DNA from: G963668605 sp963668605
GTDB taxonomy: Bacteria > Acidobacteriota > Terriglobia > Bryobacterales > Bryobacteraceae
Direction of reading: 5' to 3'
Length of the DNA: 64,000 nucleotides
Assembly (NCBI GenBank): GCA_963668605.1
Contig: OY764903.1
Span: 4,898,001 to 4,962,000, forward strand
In this document: one piece after another, positions 49,522 through 57,299 of the stretch
Layout: every line of letters starts with the position of its first letter
How positions within the stretch are numbered: position 1 is the stretch's first letter
Notes under the pieces: generated by a model
Told to the model about the DNA's origin: nothing
The model's database searches: none
The model's input: the letters and a program-made list of their open reading frames with translations, nothing else
Translations under genes and position numbers: made by a program

Positions 49522-51609
49522 ATGCAAACCAAACTGAACTGGACAGGAGTAATCCGGCTGGTGGCCGGGATCACTGTTCTTGTAGGAGCAGCGGCGCTCG
49601 TCAGCGCGCCGAAATCGCCGTTTACAAAGCAGGACAAGGCATATTATGCCGATCCAAACCAGGTGAACTTCGTTCGGCCGGGTCTGGTACTTAAGGTCGT
49701 CTCCGCTGAGATTGCCAGCGACGGCACAATCAAAGCGCGCGTCAAGTTTAGTGACCCGAAAGGCGCTCCGCTGGACAAGAACGGCATCGACTCGCCGGGC
49801 GCGGTCAGCAACGGTAGCCCTGGCATGATTGCGGCTTACATTCCCAAGGGACAAGCGCAGTACACCGCTTACACCGCGCGTGCTGTGGCCAGCACGATCA
49901 ATGGCAAGAGCGCCATGCAGGCCGGCACGGATTCGGGCGGTACGTGGGCGAAGGTCGCGGACGGCGAATACACTTACACCTTCAAGACCAAAGCTGCCGC
50001 GGGATGGGATAAGACCGCGACGCACGCCGTGGGTGTGTACGGAAGCCGCGATCTGACGGAGTTCGGTTATCCGATCGCGCTGGCCGACGACGTGCTCGCT
50101 TTTGTGCCGGATGGTTCCGCGAAGCCGGTGACCAGGGACGTTATCAAGACGCAGAGTTGCCAGAAGTGCCACGTTGGAACATTCGCTTTCCATGGCACGA
50201 CGGGCCGTGTGAGCCTGCCGATGTGCGTCCTTTGCCACCAGCCGCAGACGATCGATCCGGACACGGGCAACACGGTCGATTTGCCTGCGATGATTCACTC
50301 CATCCACATGGGCGAGAGCCTGCCGAAGAAGCCGTACCAGATTATCGGCCACGGCAACTCTGTAAATGATTACTCCGAGATCGCCATCCCGACGGATAAG
50401 CGCAATTGCACGGTCTGCCACGAGCAGGATACGAATGCGGCGCAAGCCATGAATTATGTGACGCGGCCGACCCGTGCGGCTTGCGGCGGCTGCCACAACA
50501 ACGTGGACTTCGCCACGGGCGAGAACCACCTCAGTCTGCCGCAAATCTCCGACAACCAATGCGCCTCGTGCCACATTCCGCAGGGCGAGTTGGAATTTGA
50601 CGCCTCGATCATGGGTGCGCACACGCTTCCCTACAACTCGCGCGAGTTGAGCGGCATTCAGTGGAACATCGTGAAGGTGGACAACGGCGTGGCCGGCAAA
50701 GCGCCGACCGTGACGTTTACGCTGAAGGACAAGGCCGGCAATGCTCTGGCTCCTTCCGACTTCGCCCGCCTGAATCTCGTACTGGGTGGACCGACCACCG
50801 ACTACGTCGCCAAGATCGGCACGGCGACAGGAAACGGCTACACTTCCGAAGACGCCTTGAAGGCGACTGGATCGAACGGGACGTATGCCTACACGTTTGC
50901 AACCGTAATCCCGGCCAACGCTAAGGGCAGCTTCACCGTCGGTCTCGAAGGTCGCCGCGTGCAGGTGATTTACGCGGGCACGAAGAAGGAACAGAGCGTG
51001 CAGTACGGCGCTACGAATGCCGTATTCAGCTTCTCCGTCGATGGCTCCAAACTGGAACAGCGGCGTGTCGTGGTGGAGACCAAGAAGTGCCTGGAGTGCC
51101 ACGTCAGCCTGCGTCTGCACGGTGAAAACCGGGTGGATAAGGTCGAGCAGTGTGTGATCTGCCACAACCCGGTCGAAACCGATGTCTCCCGCCGTCCGGC
51201 GGCGCAACTGCCGGCCCAGAGTATCGATTTCCGCCAGATGATTCACAACATCCACGGCGGTGAGGAACTCAAGACGGCCTTCGGCGTCGAAGACTACATT
51301 ATCTATGGCTACGGCGGTTCCCTGAACAGTTTCGCGGATGTGAGGTATCCTGGCTTGCTGAATCGCTGCGATGCTTGCCACGTCAACAATTCGCAGAGTC
51401 TGCCGCTTTCGGCCTCGCACGCGACGGTTGCTAACCCGCGCGGGTATCTAAATCCGAGCGGAGCGCAGGCGGCCGCCTGCCTGTCCTGCCACAAGAGCCT
51501 TGATGCCGCTTCGCACGCGCTGGCGAACACCACCAGCCTGGGCGAGAGTTGCGGAGCTTGCCACGGACCGAACTCTGAATTCTCGGTCAGCAAAGTCCAT
51601 GCGCAATAG
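49522..51609 (+). CDS. mtrC: OmcA/MtrC-family decaheme c-type cytochrome
   Basis: A 695-residue exported cytochrome. The ATG at 49522 (MQTKLNWTGVIRLVAGITVL) has GGAG nine bases upstream and gives a signal or membrane-anchor segment. Exactly ten CXXCH heme sites are present: CQKCH, CVLCH, CTVCH, CGGCH, CASCH, CLECH, CVICH, CDACH, CLSCH and CGACH. They fall in two pentaheme blocks separated by a beta-sandwich (TVTFTLKDKAGNALAP...) with another before them (IKARVKFSDPKGAPLD), as in the outer-surface MtrC/OmcA family. In Shewanella these pass electrons to minerals or shuttles. Unlike those, no lipobox Cys follows the signal, so surface attachment must differ. It overlaps the mtrA-like gene by 11 bp. 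Confidence 0.93.
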   Translation: MQTKLNWTGVIRLVAGITVLVGAAALVSAPKSPFTKQDKAYYADPNQVNFVRPGLVLKVVSAEIASDGTIKARVKFSDPKGAPLDKNGIDSPGAVSNGSPGMIAAYIPKGQAQYTAYTARAVASTINGKSAMQAGTDSGGTWAKVADGEYTYTFKTKAAAGWDKTATHAVGVYGSRDLTEFGYPIALADDVLAFVPDGSAKPVTRDVIKTQSCQKCHVGTFAFHGTTGRVSLPMCVLCHQPQTIDPDTGNTVDLPAMIHSIHMGESLPKKPYQIIGHGNSVNDYSEIAIPTDKRNCTVCHEQDTNAAQAMNYVTRPTRAACGGCHNNVDFATGENHLSLPQISDNQCASCHIPQGELEFDASIMGAHTLPYNSRELSGIQWNIVKVDNGVAGKAPTVTFTLKDKAGNALAPSDFARLNLVLGGPTTDYVAKIGTATGNGYTSEDALKATGSNGTYAYTFATVIPANAKGSFTVGLEGRRVQVIYAGTKKEQSVQYGATNAVFSFSVDGSKLEQRRVVVETKKCLECHVSLRLHGENRVDKVEQCVICHNPVETDVSRRPAAQLPAQSIDFRQMIHNIHGGEELKTAFGVEDYIIYGYGGSLNSFADVRYPGLLNRCDACHVNNSQSLPLSASHATVANPRGYLNPSGAQAAACLSCHKSLDAASHALANTTSLGESCGACHGPNSEFSVSKVHAQ

Positions 51610-52531
51610 TTTGTTCGCATCCGCGGCGCGGGCAGCAGTTTTACTGCTGCCCGCCGCTGTATTTTTACAGGCTCAGGTTCCCAAGGACGACAAGCAGTAC
51701 GCCGGCTCGGAGACCTGCCAGACCTGCCACGAAGACATCGCCAAGGCTTTCGACAAGAACCCCCACGCCGCGGTCAACACCAACAAGAAAAAGGGCTGGG
51801 AAGGAAAGGCCTGCGAATCCTGCCACGGTCCGGGCGCCAAGCATGCCGAATCCGTGACCGCCGCGGACATCCTCAATCCCGCCAAAATCGCTCCTGCCAA
51901 AGTAGACCAGACCTGTCTGGGCTGCCACCTCAACCAGCGCACCACCCACGTGGGCCGGATCAATGGTAGCCATGCCAAGAATCAGGTCTCGTGCGTGTCC
52001 TGCCACTCCATTCATAAGGGGTCGGCGGCCATGGTCGCTAGGAAAACAGCAGCGATCAACCAGCAGTGCACGGCTTGCCATACCTCGGTGTGGGCGCAAT
52101 TCCAACGGCCCCACAAACATCGTTTGCCGGAAGGCGCCATGTCTTGCGTCGATTGCCACAATCCGCATGGCAGCTTCCGCCCGAAGTCGATTCAGACGGC
52201 GACAGCCAATGAGCCGGGTTGCCTCAAATGCCACGGGGACAAACGCGGCCCGTTTGCCTTTGAACACGCTCCGGTACGATTGGAAGGCTGTTCCACTTGC
52301 CACGAGCCGCATGGCTCGGCCAATCCAAGAATGCTGACGCGCGCACAGGTGCGCTTCCAGTGTCTGGAGTGCCATGCCAATATCGCTACACCGACGGGCA
52401 GTTCAGCAACGGGAGCCCTGGGCGGAACGCCGCCCGCGATTCACGATTTGCGCAGCCCGCGTTTTCAGAACTGTACGACGTGCCACATGAAGATTCATGG
52501 CTCGCACGTCAGTAGGGCGTTACTGCGATGA
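51599..52531 (+). CDS. mtrA: DmsE/MtrA-family periplasmic decaheme cytochrome
   Basis: A 310-residue exported cytochrome with ten CXXCH sites: CQTCH, CESCH, CLGCH, CVSCH, CTACH, CVDCH, CLKCH, CSTCH, CLECH and CTTCH. The signal peptide is MRNSLFASAARAAVLLLPAAVFLQAQ. Size and heme spacing match MtrA/DmsE, the heme wire that inserts into an outer-membrane barrel and carries electrons across it. The start lies 11 bases before the mtrC-like stop, and the stop overlaps the mtrB-like start (ATGA), so the three components are translated together, in the order C, A, B found in Shewanella. Confidence 0.94.
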   Translation: MRNSLFASAARAAVLLLPAAVFLQAQVPKDDKQYAGSETCQTCHEDIAKAFDKNPHAAVNTNKKKGWEGKACESCHGPGAKHAESVTAADILNPAKIAPAKVDQTCLGCHLNQRTTHVGRINGSHAKNQVSCVSCHSIHKGSAAMVARKTAAINQQCTACHTSVWAQFQRPHKHRLPEGAMSCVDCHNPHGSFRPKSIQTATANEPGCLKCHGDKRGPFAFEHAPVRLEGCSTCHEPHGSANPRMLTRAQVRFQCLECHANIATPTGSSATGALGGTPPAIHDLRSPRFQNCTTCHMKIHGSHVSRALLR

Positions 52532-54540
52532 GAATACTCCTGACGTTGTTCCTTATTCTGCCCCTGGCGGCCCAGGACTCGTCCCAGAAGCCGCCGGAAG
52601 CGGCTGCTGCCACCGCCGAGACGAAGACGGAGGAGAAGGCCGCCGAGGCGCCCGCGGCCCCACCCGCCGGCGAAGGTTGGATCAGCGGCAACATCGACTT
52701 TGGGTATCGCTGGGTGCAGGATCCGCGCGGAAGTGCGGACACCTATCGCAGCGTTGTGAACCTTGGATCCGGACCCAAACTTGTCGGCGCCGACGTGACG
52801 CTGCTCGATCCGCACAAGAAAGCGTTCGACCGGATCGATGTGTCGCTGCACAACTGGGGCGGCGATCCTTACAACACGCTACGCGTGGATGCTCGCAAAC
52901 AAGGCCTCTACAACTTCCTCGCGGACTACCGAAACATCAGCTATTTCAACTACCTGCCATCGTTCGCTAACCCGTTCGCAAACCAGGGCAGCCTGATGAA
53001 TCAGCGCTCGTTCGATACACAGCGGCGCTATACCAACCTGGAACTGGACGTATTGCCGGGGCATTGGATGACCCCGTATTTTTCTTACACTCGCGACTGG
53101 GGCGAGGGCACCGGAATTACACCGTTCGTCGCCGAGGGCAACGAGTATGCGCTGCCTGTCGGTCTGCGCGACAAGACGGACAATTTTCGCGGCGGAGTCC
53201 GCTTCGAACTGAACCGCTTTCACCTGACTCTCGAACAAGGCGGGACGCACTTCTCCGACGACACCAGCGCCGATTACAGCCAGAGAAACCTGGGCAACCG
53301 GCGCACGCCGCTTCTGGGCCAGACGCTCTTTCTGAACAAGTTGAATCAAGTCTACGGCGTGACCGGCAGCAGCCTGTACACGCGCATCATGGCGACAGGC
53401 TCGCCCACGCGCTGGCTCAACTTCTTCGGCCAGTTCCTATTCAGCGAACCGGACAGCAACGTGACTTACTCCGACTCGGCGAACGGCCTGTTCGCAGTGG
53501 TCAGCACGCTTCGTTTCTACAACGGGCAGCAGGACCTCGTCTCGTCGGCCTCGAACCAGCCGCACACCAGCGGCAACGTGGGATTTGAACTGCGGCCGCT
53601 CAAGCGCGTGCGCATTGTCGAATCCCTGATGACGGACCGCTTTCACAACGCCTCGTCGGCGCTGATGACCGAGCAGTTGCTGGCTGCCGGCAGCGTTGCG
53701 CCAGAGACCCGTAAGGACTTCCTGACGGACCGCCTGGTTTACCGCTACAACCGGAATCAGGTGGATGGCTTCGTGGACGTGACCTCGAAGCTCACGCTGC
53801 GCGGCGGATACCGATACGTGTGGGGCGACTCCGAGGTGCGTTCCTCGCCGCTGAACCCATTTACAGCGCTCGAATCCGGCGAGATCCGCCAACACGTGGG
53901 ACTGGCTGGAATCAACTTCCGCGCCGGCCAGAAGCTGAGTCTCAACGCCGACTACGAAGGCGCCAGCAGCGACAAGTCATACTTCCGCACCAGCCTGCGC
54001 GACTACCACCAACTGCGGCTGCGGGGCCGCTATCAATTGCTCTCAACCCTATCGCTGGCCGCCAACTTCGGACTGCTCGATAACCAGAACCCGACGAAAG
54101 GCATCCAGTTCGACATGCGCCAGCAGAATACGTCGCTGTCGCTGCATTGGGCGCCGAAAGACGGGAAGCGTTTCACGCTGCTTGGCGATTACACGCGCTC
54201 GACGCTGCACTCCAACATCGGGTTTCTTGACCCGACCGATTTCCAGTCGGCGATGTCGCAGTACCGCGATCGCGCCCATGTCGCCACGGCTCTGGCGGAT
54301 TTCAATTTTCCTTCGGTCAAGGACCGGACGGCGAAGTTGAGCTTCGGCGGTTCGATGTTTATTGCCTCCGGAAGCCGTCCGGCGAACTACTATCAGCCCA
54401 TCGGGCGCTTCATGATTCCGGTAGTGAAGAAGTTACAGTGGTTCGGCGAATGGCGCTGGTATGGTTATAGTCAGACGCTTTATCTCTACGAGGGATTTCG
54501 TAGCAATCATTTCCTTACTGGTTTCCGCGTGACAATGTAG
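52528..54540 (+). CDS. mtrB: MtrB/PioB-family outer-membrane beta-barrel
   Basis: A 670-residue outer-membrane porin that would sheathe the MtrA-like decaheme cytochrome. The signal peptide (MRILLTLFLILPLAAQ) is followed by an Ala/Glu/Pro-rich linker (residues ~18-48). A barrel with regularly alternating strands follows (GNIDFGYRWVQDPRGSADTYRSVVNLG, LTLRGGYRYVWGDSEVRS, GRYQLLSTLSLAANFGL). It ends GFRVTM. The length is close to Shewanella MtrB (~697), but the N-terminal CXXC of that protein is absent. The 3' end carries a 20-bp tandem duplication that spans the stop codon. Confidence 0.87.
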   Translation: MRILLTLFLILPLAAQDSSQKPPEAAAATAETKTEEKAAEAPAAPPAGEGWISGNIDFGYRWVQDPRGSADTYRSVVNLGSGPKLVGADVTLLDPHKKAFDRIDVSLHNWGGDPYNTLRVDARKQGLYNFLADYRNISYFNYLPSFANPFANQGSLMNQRSFDTQRRYTNLELDVLPGHWMTPYFSYTRDWGEGTGITPFVAEGNEYALPVGLRDKTDNFRGGVRFELNRFHLTLEQGGTHFSDDTSADYSQRNLGNRRTPLLGQTLFLNKLNQVYGVTGSSLYTRIMATGSPTRWLNFFGQFLFSEPDSNVTYSDSANGLFAVVSTLRFYNGQQDLVSSASNQPHTSGNVGFELRPLKRVRIVESLMTDRFHNASSALMTEQLLAAGSVAPETRKDFLTDRLVYRYNRNQVDGFVDVTSKLTLRGGYRYVWGDSEVRSSPLNPFTALESGEIRQHVGLAGINFRAGQKLSLNADYEGASSDKSYFRTSLRDYHQLRLRGRYQLLSTLSLAANFGLLDNQNPTKGIQFDMRQQNTSLSLHWAPKDGKRFTLLGDYTRSTLHSNIGFLDPTDFQSAMSQYRDRAHVATALADFNFPSVKDRTAKLSFGGSMFIASGSRPANYYQPIGRFMIPVVKKLQWFGEWRWYGYSQTLYLYEGFRSNHFLTGFRVTM

Positions 54541-54559
54541 GTTTTCGTGTGACGATGTA
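54520..54559 (+). repeat. 20-bp tandem duplication across the mtrB-like stop codon
   Basis: GGTTTCCGCGTGACAATGTA (54520-54539) is followed at once by GGTTTTCGTGTGACGATGTA (54540-54559). There are three differences, and in the gene's own register all are synonymous: both copies spell Gly-Phe-Arg-Val-Thr-Met-stop. Confidence 0.85.
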
Positions 54560-54575
54560 GGGTAGGATAGACCGT

Positions 54576-55685
54576 ATGCGAAACATCCTGCTGCTGGTTG
54601 CCATCGCCGGCGTTCCCCTATGTGCGTTCGCATCTTTGCCGATTCCGGGCGATGCACAGCGGGGCGCGCAGGTGTTCAAGGATCAGAAGTGCGTGCTCTG
54701 CCACAGCGTGAGCGGCGAGGGCGGGAAATCCGCGCCGGATCTGGGCAGACGAACGGGGCGTGCCTACACCCCGAACACAATGATCAGCCTCATGTGGAGC
54801 CATTCGCCGGCTATGTGGTCGGCGATGGAAAAGGAAGGCATCAAGAGGCCACAGCTTTCCGAGGAAAGCGCGGCCGACCTGTTCGCTTTCTTTGCCGCAG
54901 CCCGCTACTTCGATAAGCCGGGCGATGCCGGCCGCGGCAAGTCGCTGTTCATCTCGAAGCGTTGCGCCGATTGCCACAACCTGACCTCCTCGGACGCGGG
55001 CGGCGCAAAGGCGGTCGTGAACTGGCAGGCTATCGCCGATCCGATCTCCCTGGCCCAAGCAATGTGGAATCACTCCACCGAGATGAGCGGGGCAATGACC
55101 AGCAAGCAGGTGTCTCGTCCGGTGCTCGCCTCGCAGGAGTTGACCGACATCCTCGTCTATCTGCAAAATCTGCCGCAGGCCAAGAACCTGAAGGCCGGTT
55201 TCGCGCCGGCCTCCGCCGAGACCGGCAAAGAATTGTTCACGCTCAAGGGTTGCGCCGCCTGCCACACGGGCGCGAAATCCCTCGAAGACAAAGTCCCGAA
55301 TCGCTCGATGGTCGACCTGGCCGCCGCGATGTGGAACCACGGCCCAAAGATGAAGCAGACGCTGCCCGAGTTGCGCTCGGAAGAAATGAAGCGCCTTGTC
55401 GGCTATCTGTGGTCGATCCAATACTTCGAAGCCAAAGGCGACACGAAACGAGGCAAAGCGGTTTTCACCAAAAAGTTGTGCGCTTCCTGCCATGACGACC
55501 GGGCTAGCGGCGCGCCGGACCTCGCCTCGAAAGCCGGCAACTTCAACGGGTTCTCGATGGTCTCCTCGCTGTGGAGCCACGGTGGCGCCATGTTGAGCCA
55601 GATGAAGACGAAGAAAGTCGGCTGGCAGCGCTTCACTTCCGAGCAGATGGGCGACCTGATCGCGTTCCTCAACGCACCCAGGTAG
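54576..55685 (+). CDS. Exported tetraheme cytochrome made of four c-type domains
   Basis: A 369-residue periplasmic cytochrome with signal peptide MRNILLLVAIAGVPLCAFA. Four class I cytochrome c domains follow, each with one CXXCH: C39-VLCH, C130-ADCH, C226-AACH and C302-ASCH. Each is followed 30-50 residues later by a related (M/L)W(S/N)H motif: MWSHSPAMWSAM, MWNHSTEMSGAM, MWNHGPKM and LWSHGGAMLSQM. These suggest Met axial ligands and four-fold internal duplication. It lies 35 bp after the mtrB-like gene in the same direction and is probably co-transcribed. It is a plausible periplasmic carrier linking inner-membrane electron donors to the MtrA-like cytochrome, taking the place of CymA/STC/FccA of Shewanella; this role is inferred. 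Confidence 0.87.
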   Translation: MRNILLLVAIAGVPLCAFASLPIPGDAQRGAQVFKDQKCVLCHSVSGEGGKSAPDLGRRTGRAYTPNTMISLMWSHSPAMWSAMEKEGIKRPQLSEESAADLFAFFAAARYFDKPGDAGRGKSLFISKRCADCHNLTSSDAGGAKAVVNWQAIADPISLAQAMWNHSTEMSGAMTSKQVSRPVLASQELTDILVYLQNLPQAKNLKAGFAPASAETGKELFTLKGCAACHTGAKSLEDKVPNRSMVDLAAAMWNHGPKMKQTLPELRSEEMKRLVGYLWSIQYFEAKGDTKRGKAVFTKKLCASCHDDRASGAPDLASKAGNFNGFSMVSSLWSHGGAMLSQMKTKKVGWQRFTSEQMGDLIAFLNAPR

Positions 55686-55688
55686 GCT

Positions 55689-55697
55689 TGCTAGAAT
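55689..55697 (+). promoter_or_regulatory. Possible extended -10 promoter of the Crp/Fnr gene
   Basis: TGCTAGAAT contains an extended -10 (TGn plus TAGAAT). Transcription from about 55703 would leave a short leader before the ATG at 55720, which argues against the in-frame ATG at 55696. No good -35 was seen. Confidence 0.35.
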
Positions 55698-55719
55698 GGG
55701 AGGGCTCATTTGCCACCCC

Positions 55720-56400
55720 ATGACGCAGGCCAAAGCTGAAACACTCAAGCGCATAGCACTATTCGCCAGCCTGAGTCCGCTCGAACTAAATGCTCTGGCC
55801 GACCGCGGCGTGGAGAAGCGCTACAAGGCTGGGGACGTCTTGTTCAGCGAAGGCGAGGAGTGCGAAGGCCTGTTTGTACTTGCTCGCGGTACGGTAAAGA
55901 TTTTCAAGACTTCGCCGGCTGGCCGGGAGATGACAATTGCACTGGAGCCCGCTCCGGGTACGGTCGCCGAACTTCCGCTTTTCGACGGCGGATCCTATCC
56001 GGCCTCGGTCAGCGCCGTGGGCGAGGTCGCCGTGATCCTGCTCCAGAAGCGCGATTTCTTCCAGGTCTGCCGCCAATACCCTGAGGTTTCACTCCAGGCT
56101 CTGGCCGTGGTCGGCCGGCGCATGCGGCAGCTCGTCTCGACGATCGAGGCCGTCACTTTCGGGAGCGTACGCCAGCGTCTGGCCCGCCTACTCCTGGAGG
56201 TCAGCGAATCCGGTTCGAGCGAGGTCTTCGCGCTGCCGCAAACACATCAGGAATTGGCGAGCCGCCTGGGCACGGTGAGGGAAGTGGTTTCACGCAATCT
56301 GGGGCGCTTTCAGATTGAAGGACTGATCCGCATCGCAGACCGCCAGATCGCCATCGTCAACCGCGCCGGCCTCGAACGCGAAGCCAACACCGAGATGTAA
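55720..56400 (+). CDS. Crp/Fnr-family transcriptional regulator
   Basis: A 226-residue regulator. The N-terminal cyclic-nucleotide-binding-type domain spans residues ~10-125 (LFASLSPLELNALADRGVEKRYKAGDVLFSEGEECEGLFVLARGTVKIF). A long dimer helix follows, then a Crp-type winged HTH (LPQTHQELASRLGTVREVVSRNLGRFQIEGLI). The four N-terminal cysteines of Fnr are absent, so it is not an oxygen sensor of that kind; heme, NO or nucleotide control is possible. Start 55720 is preferred over 55696 because MTQAKAETLKRIALF fits the family. It follows the tetraheme cytochrome by 34 bp and may control the electron-transfer operon in response to electron acceptor or redox state. Confidence 0.9.
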   Translation: MTQAKAETLKRIALFASLSPLELNALADRGVEKRYKAGDVLFSEGEECEGLFVLARGTVKIFKTSPAGREMTIALEPAPGTVAELPLFDGGSYPASVSAVGEVAVILLQKRDFFQVCRQYPEVSLQALAVVGRRMRQLVSTIEAVTFGSVRQRLARLLLEVSESGSSEVFALPQTHQELASRLGTVREVVSRNLGRFQIEGLIRIADRQIAIVNRAGLEREANTEM

Positions 56401-56453
56401 GCCAGCGGTACCTTCTGGCCCCAAAATCTGCGATTCTGTTGGATTGGACTCCC

Positions 56454-57290
56454 ATGAAAATTGGAAAAGCTGTCATTACCGCCGCCGGCCCTAAACAGCG
56501 CGCGCTGCCGCTGCAGACCCTGATTGATCGTGATGGAGCGGAGAAATCCGTGCTCGGCATTCTGGTCGAAGAGGTGCTGCGAGCCGGAGTGGAGGAGATC
56601 TGCGTCGTCGTTCTGCCGGGCGACGAAACAGCTTATGCGAAGGTGGCCGGCGACCACGCGGGCCGCCTGCGCTTCGTGCATCAGACGGAGCCGCGCGGAT
56701 ACGCGGACGCCGTGTATTGCGCCAGGGACTTCGTCAGGGAGGAGCCGTTCCTGCATCTCGTCGGCGACCATCTCTATGTGAGCCGCGCCGGAACGGGTTG
56801 CGCGCAACAATTGGTCGAGGTGGCCGAATCCGAATCCTGCGCTGTCTCGGCAGTGCAGGCGACGCGCGAAGGCTTGCTGCCGCACTTCGGCACTGTCGGC
56901 GGCCAACTCGTGCACGGCCGGCCCGACCTCTATCGCATCGATACCGTCGTCGAAAAACCTACACCAACCGAAGCGGAGCGATCGCTGGTTGTACCGGGCC
57001 TGCGCGCGGGCCATTACCTGTGCTTTTTCGGAATGCACGTCCTCACTCCGGCGATCATGGAGATTCTCGCGCACGCCCCGGCCAGCTTCTCGGCCGCTCT
57101 GGCGGAACTCGCAAAACGCGAGAAATACCTGGCACTCGAGAAGAACGACAGACGCTACGATCTCGGCGCACGCTACGGATTGCTGACGGCGCAACTCGCT
57201 CTCGCGCTCAGCGGCCGCGATCGTGATGAGGTCCTCTCGCAGTTGGTGGAACTGCTTGCGCTTCGCGACATGGACGCGCTCGGAAAGTAG
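56454..57290 (+). CDS. Sugar-phosphate nucleotidyltransferase (GalU-like)
   Basis: A 278-residue cytoplasmic protein of the GalU/NTP_transferase family, which makes UDP-glucose or a related NDP-sugar from the sugar-1-phosphate. The N terminus KAVITAAGPKQRALPLQTLIDRDG occupies the place of the usual AAGxGTRxLPxT nucleotide loop but has Pro-Lys-Gln instead of Gly-Thr, so activity or specificity may differ. Other matches are FVHQTEPRGYADAV, LVGDHLYVSR (metal-binding Asp) and DTVVEKPTPTEAE. The ATG at 56454 is chosen because the extension to 56439 has no support. It is nine bases upstream of the large kinase/pyrophosphorylase gene, and the two are surely one operon. Confidence 0.8.
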   Translation: MKIGKAVITAAGPKQRALPLQTLIDRDGAEKSVLGILVEEVLRAGVEEICVVVLPGDETAYAKVAGDHAGRLRFVHQTEPRGYADAVYCARDFVREEPFLHLVGDHLYVSRAGTGCAQQLVEVAESESCAVSAVQATREGLLPHFGTVGGQLVHGRPDLYRIDTVVEKPTPTEAERSLVVPGLRAGHYLCFFGMHVLTPAIMEILAHAPASFSAALAELAKREKYLALEKNDRRYDLGARYGLLTAQLALALSGRDRDEVLSQLVELLALRDMDALGK

Positions 57291-57299
57291 GAGCGAAGC

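Noticed and set aside
49519..51420. A 633-residue open frame on the minus strand opposite the mtrC-like gene
   Set aside because: It mirrors the codon structure of the decaheme cytochrome, has no recognisable domain and no ribosome-binding site; high GC keeps antisense frames open.
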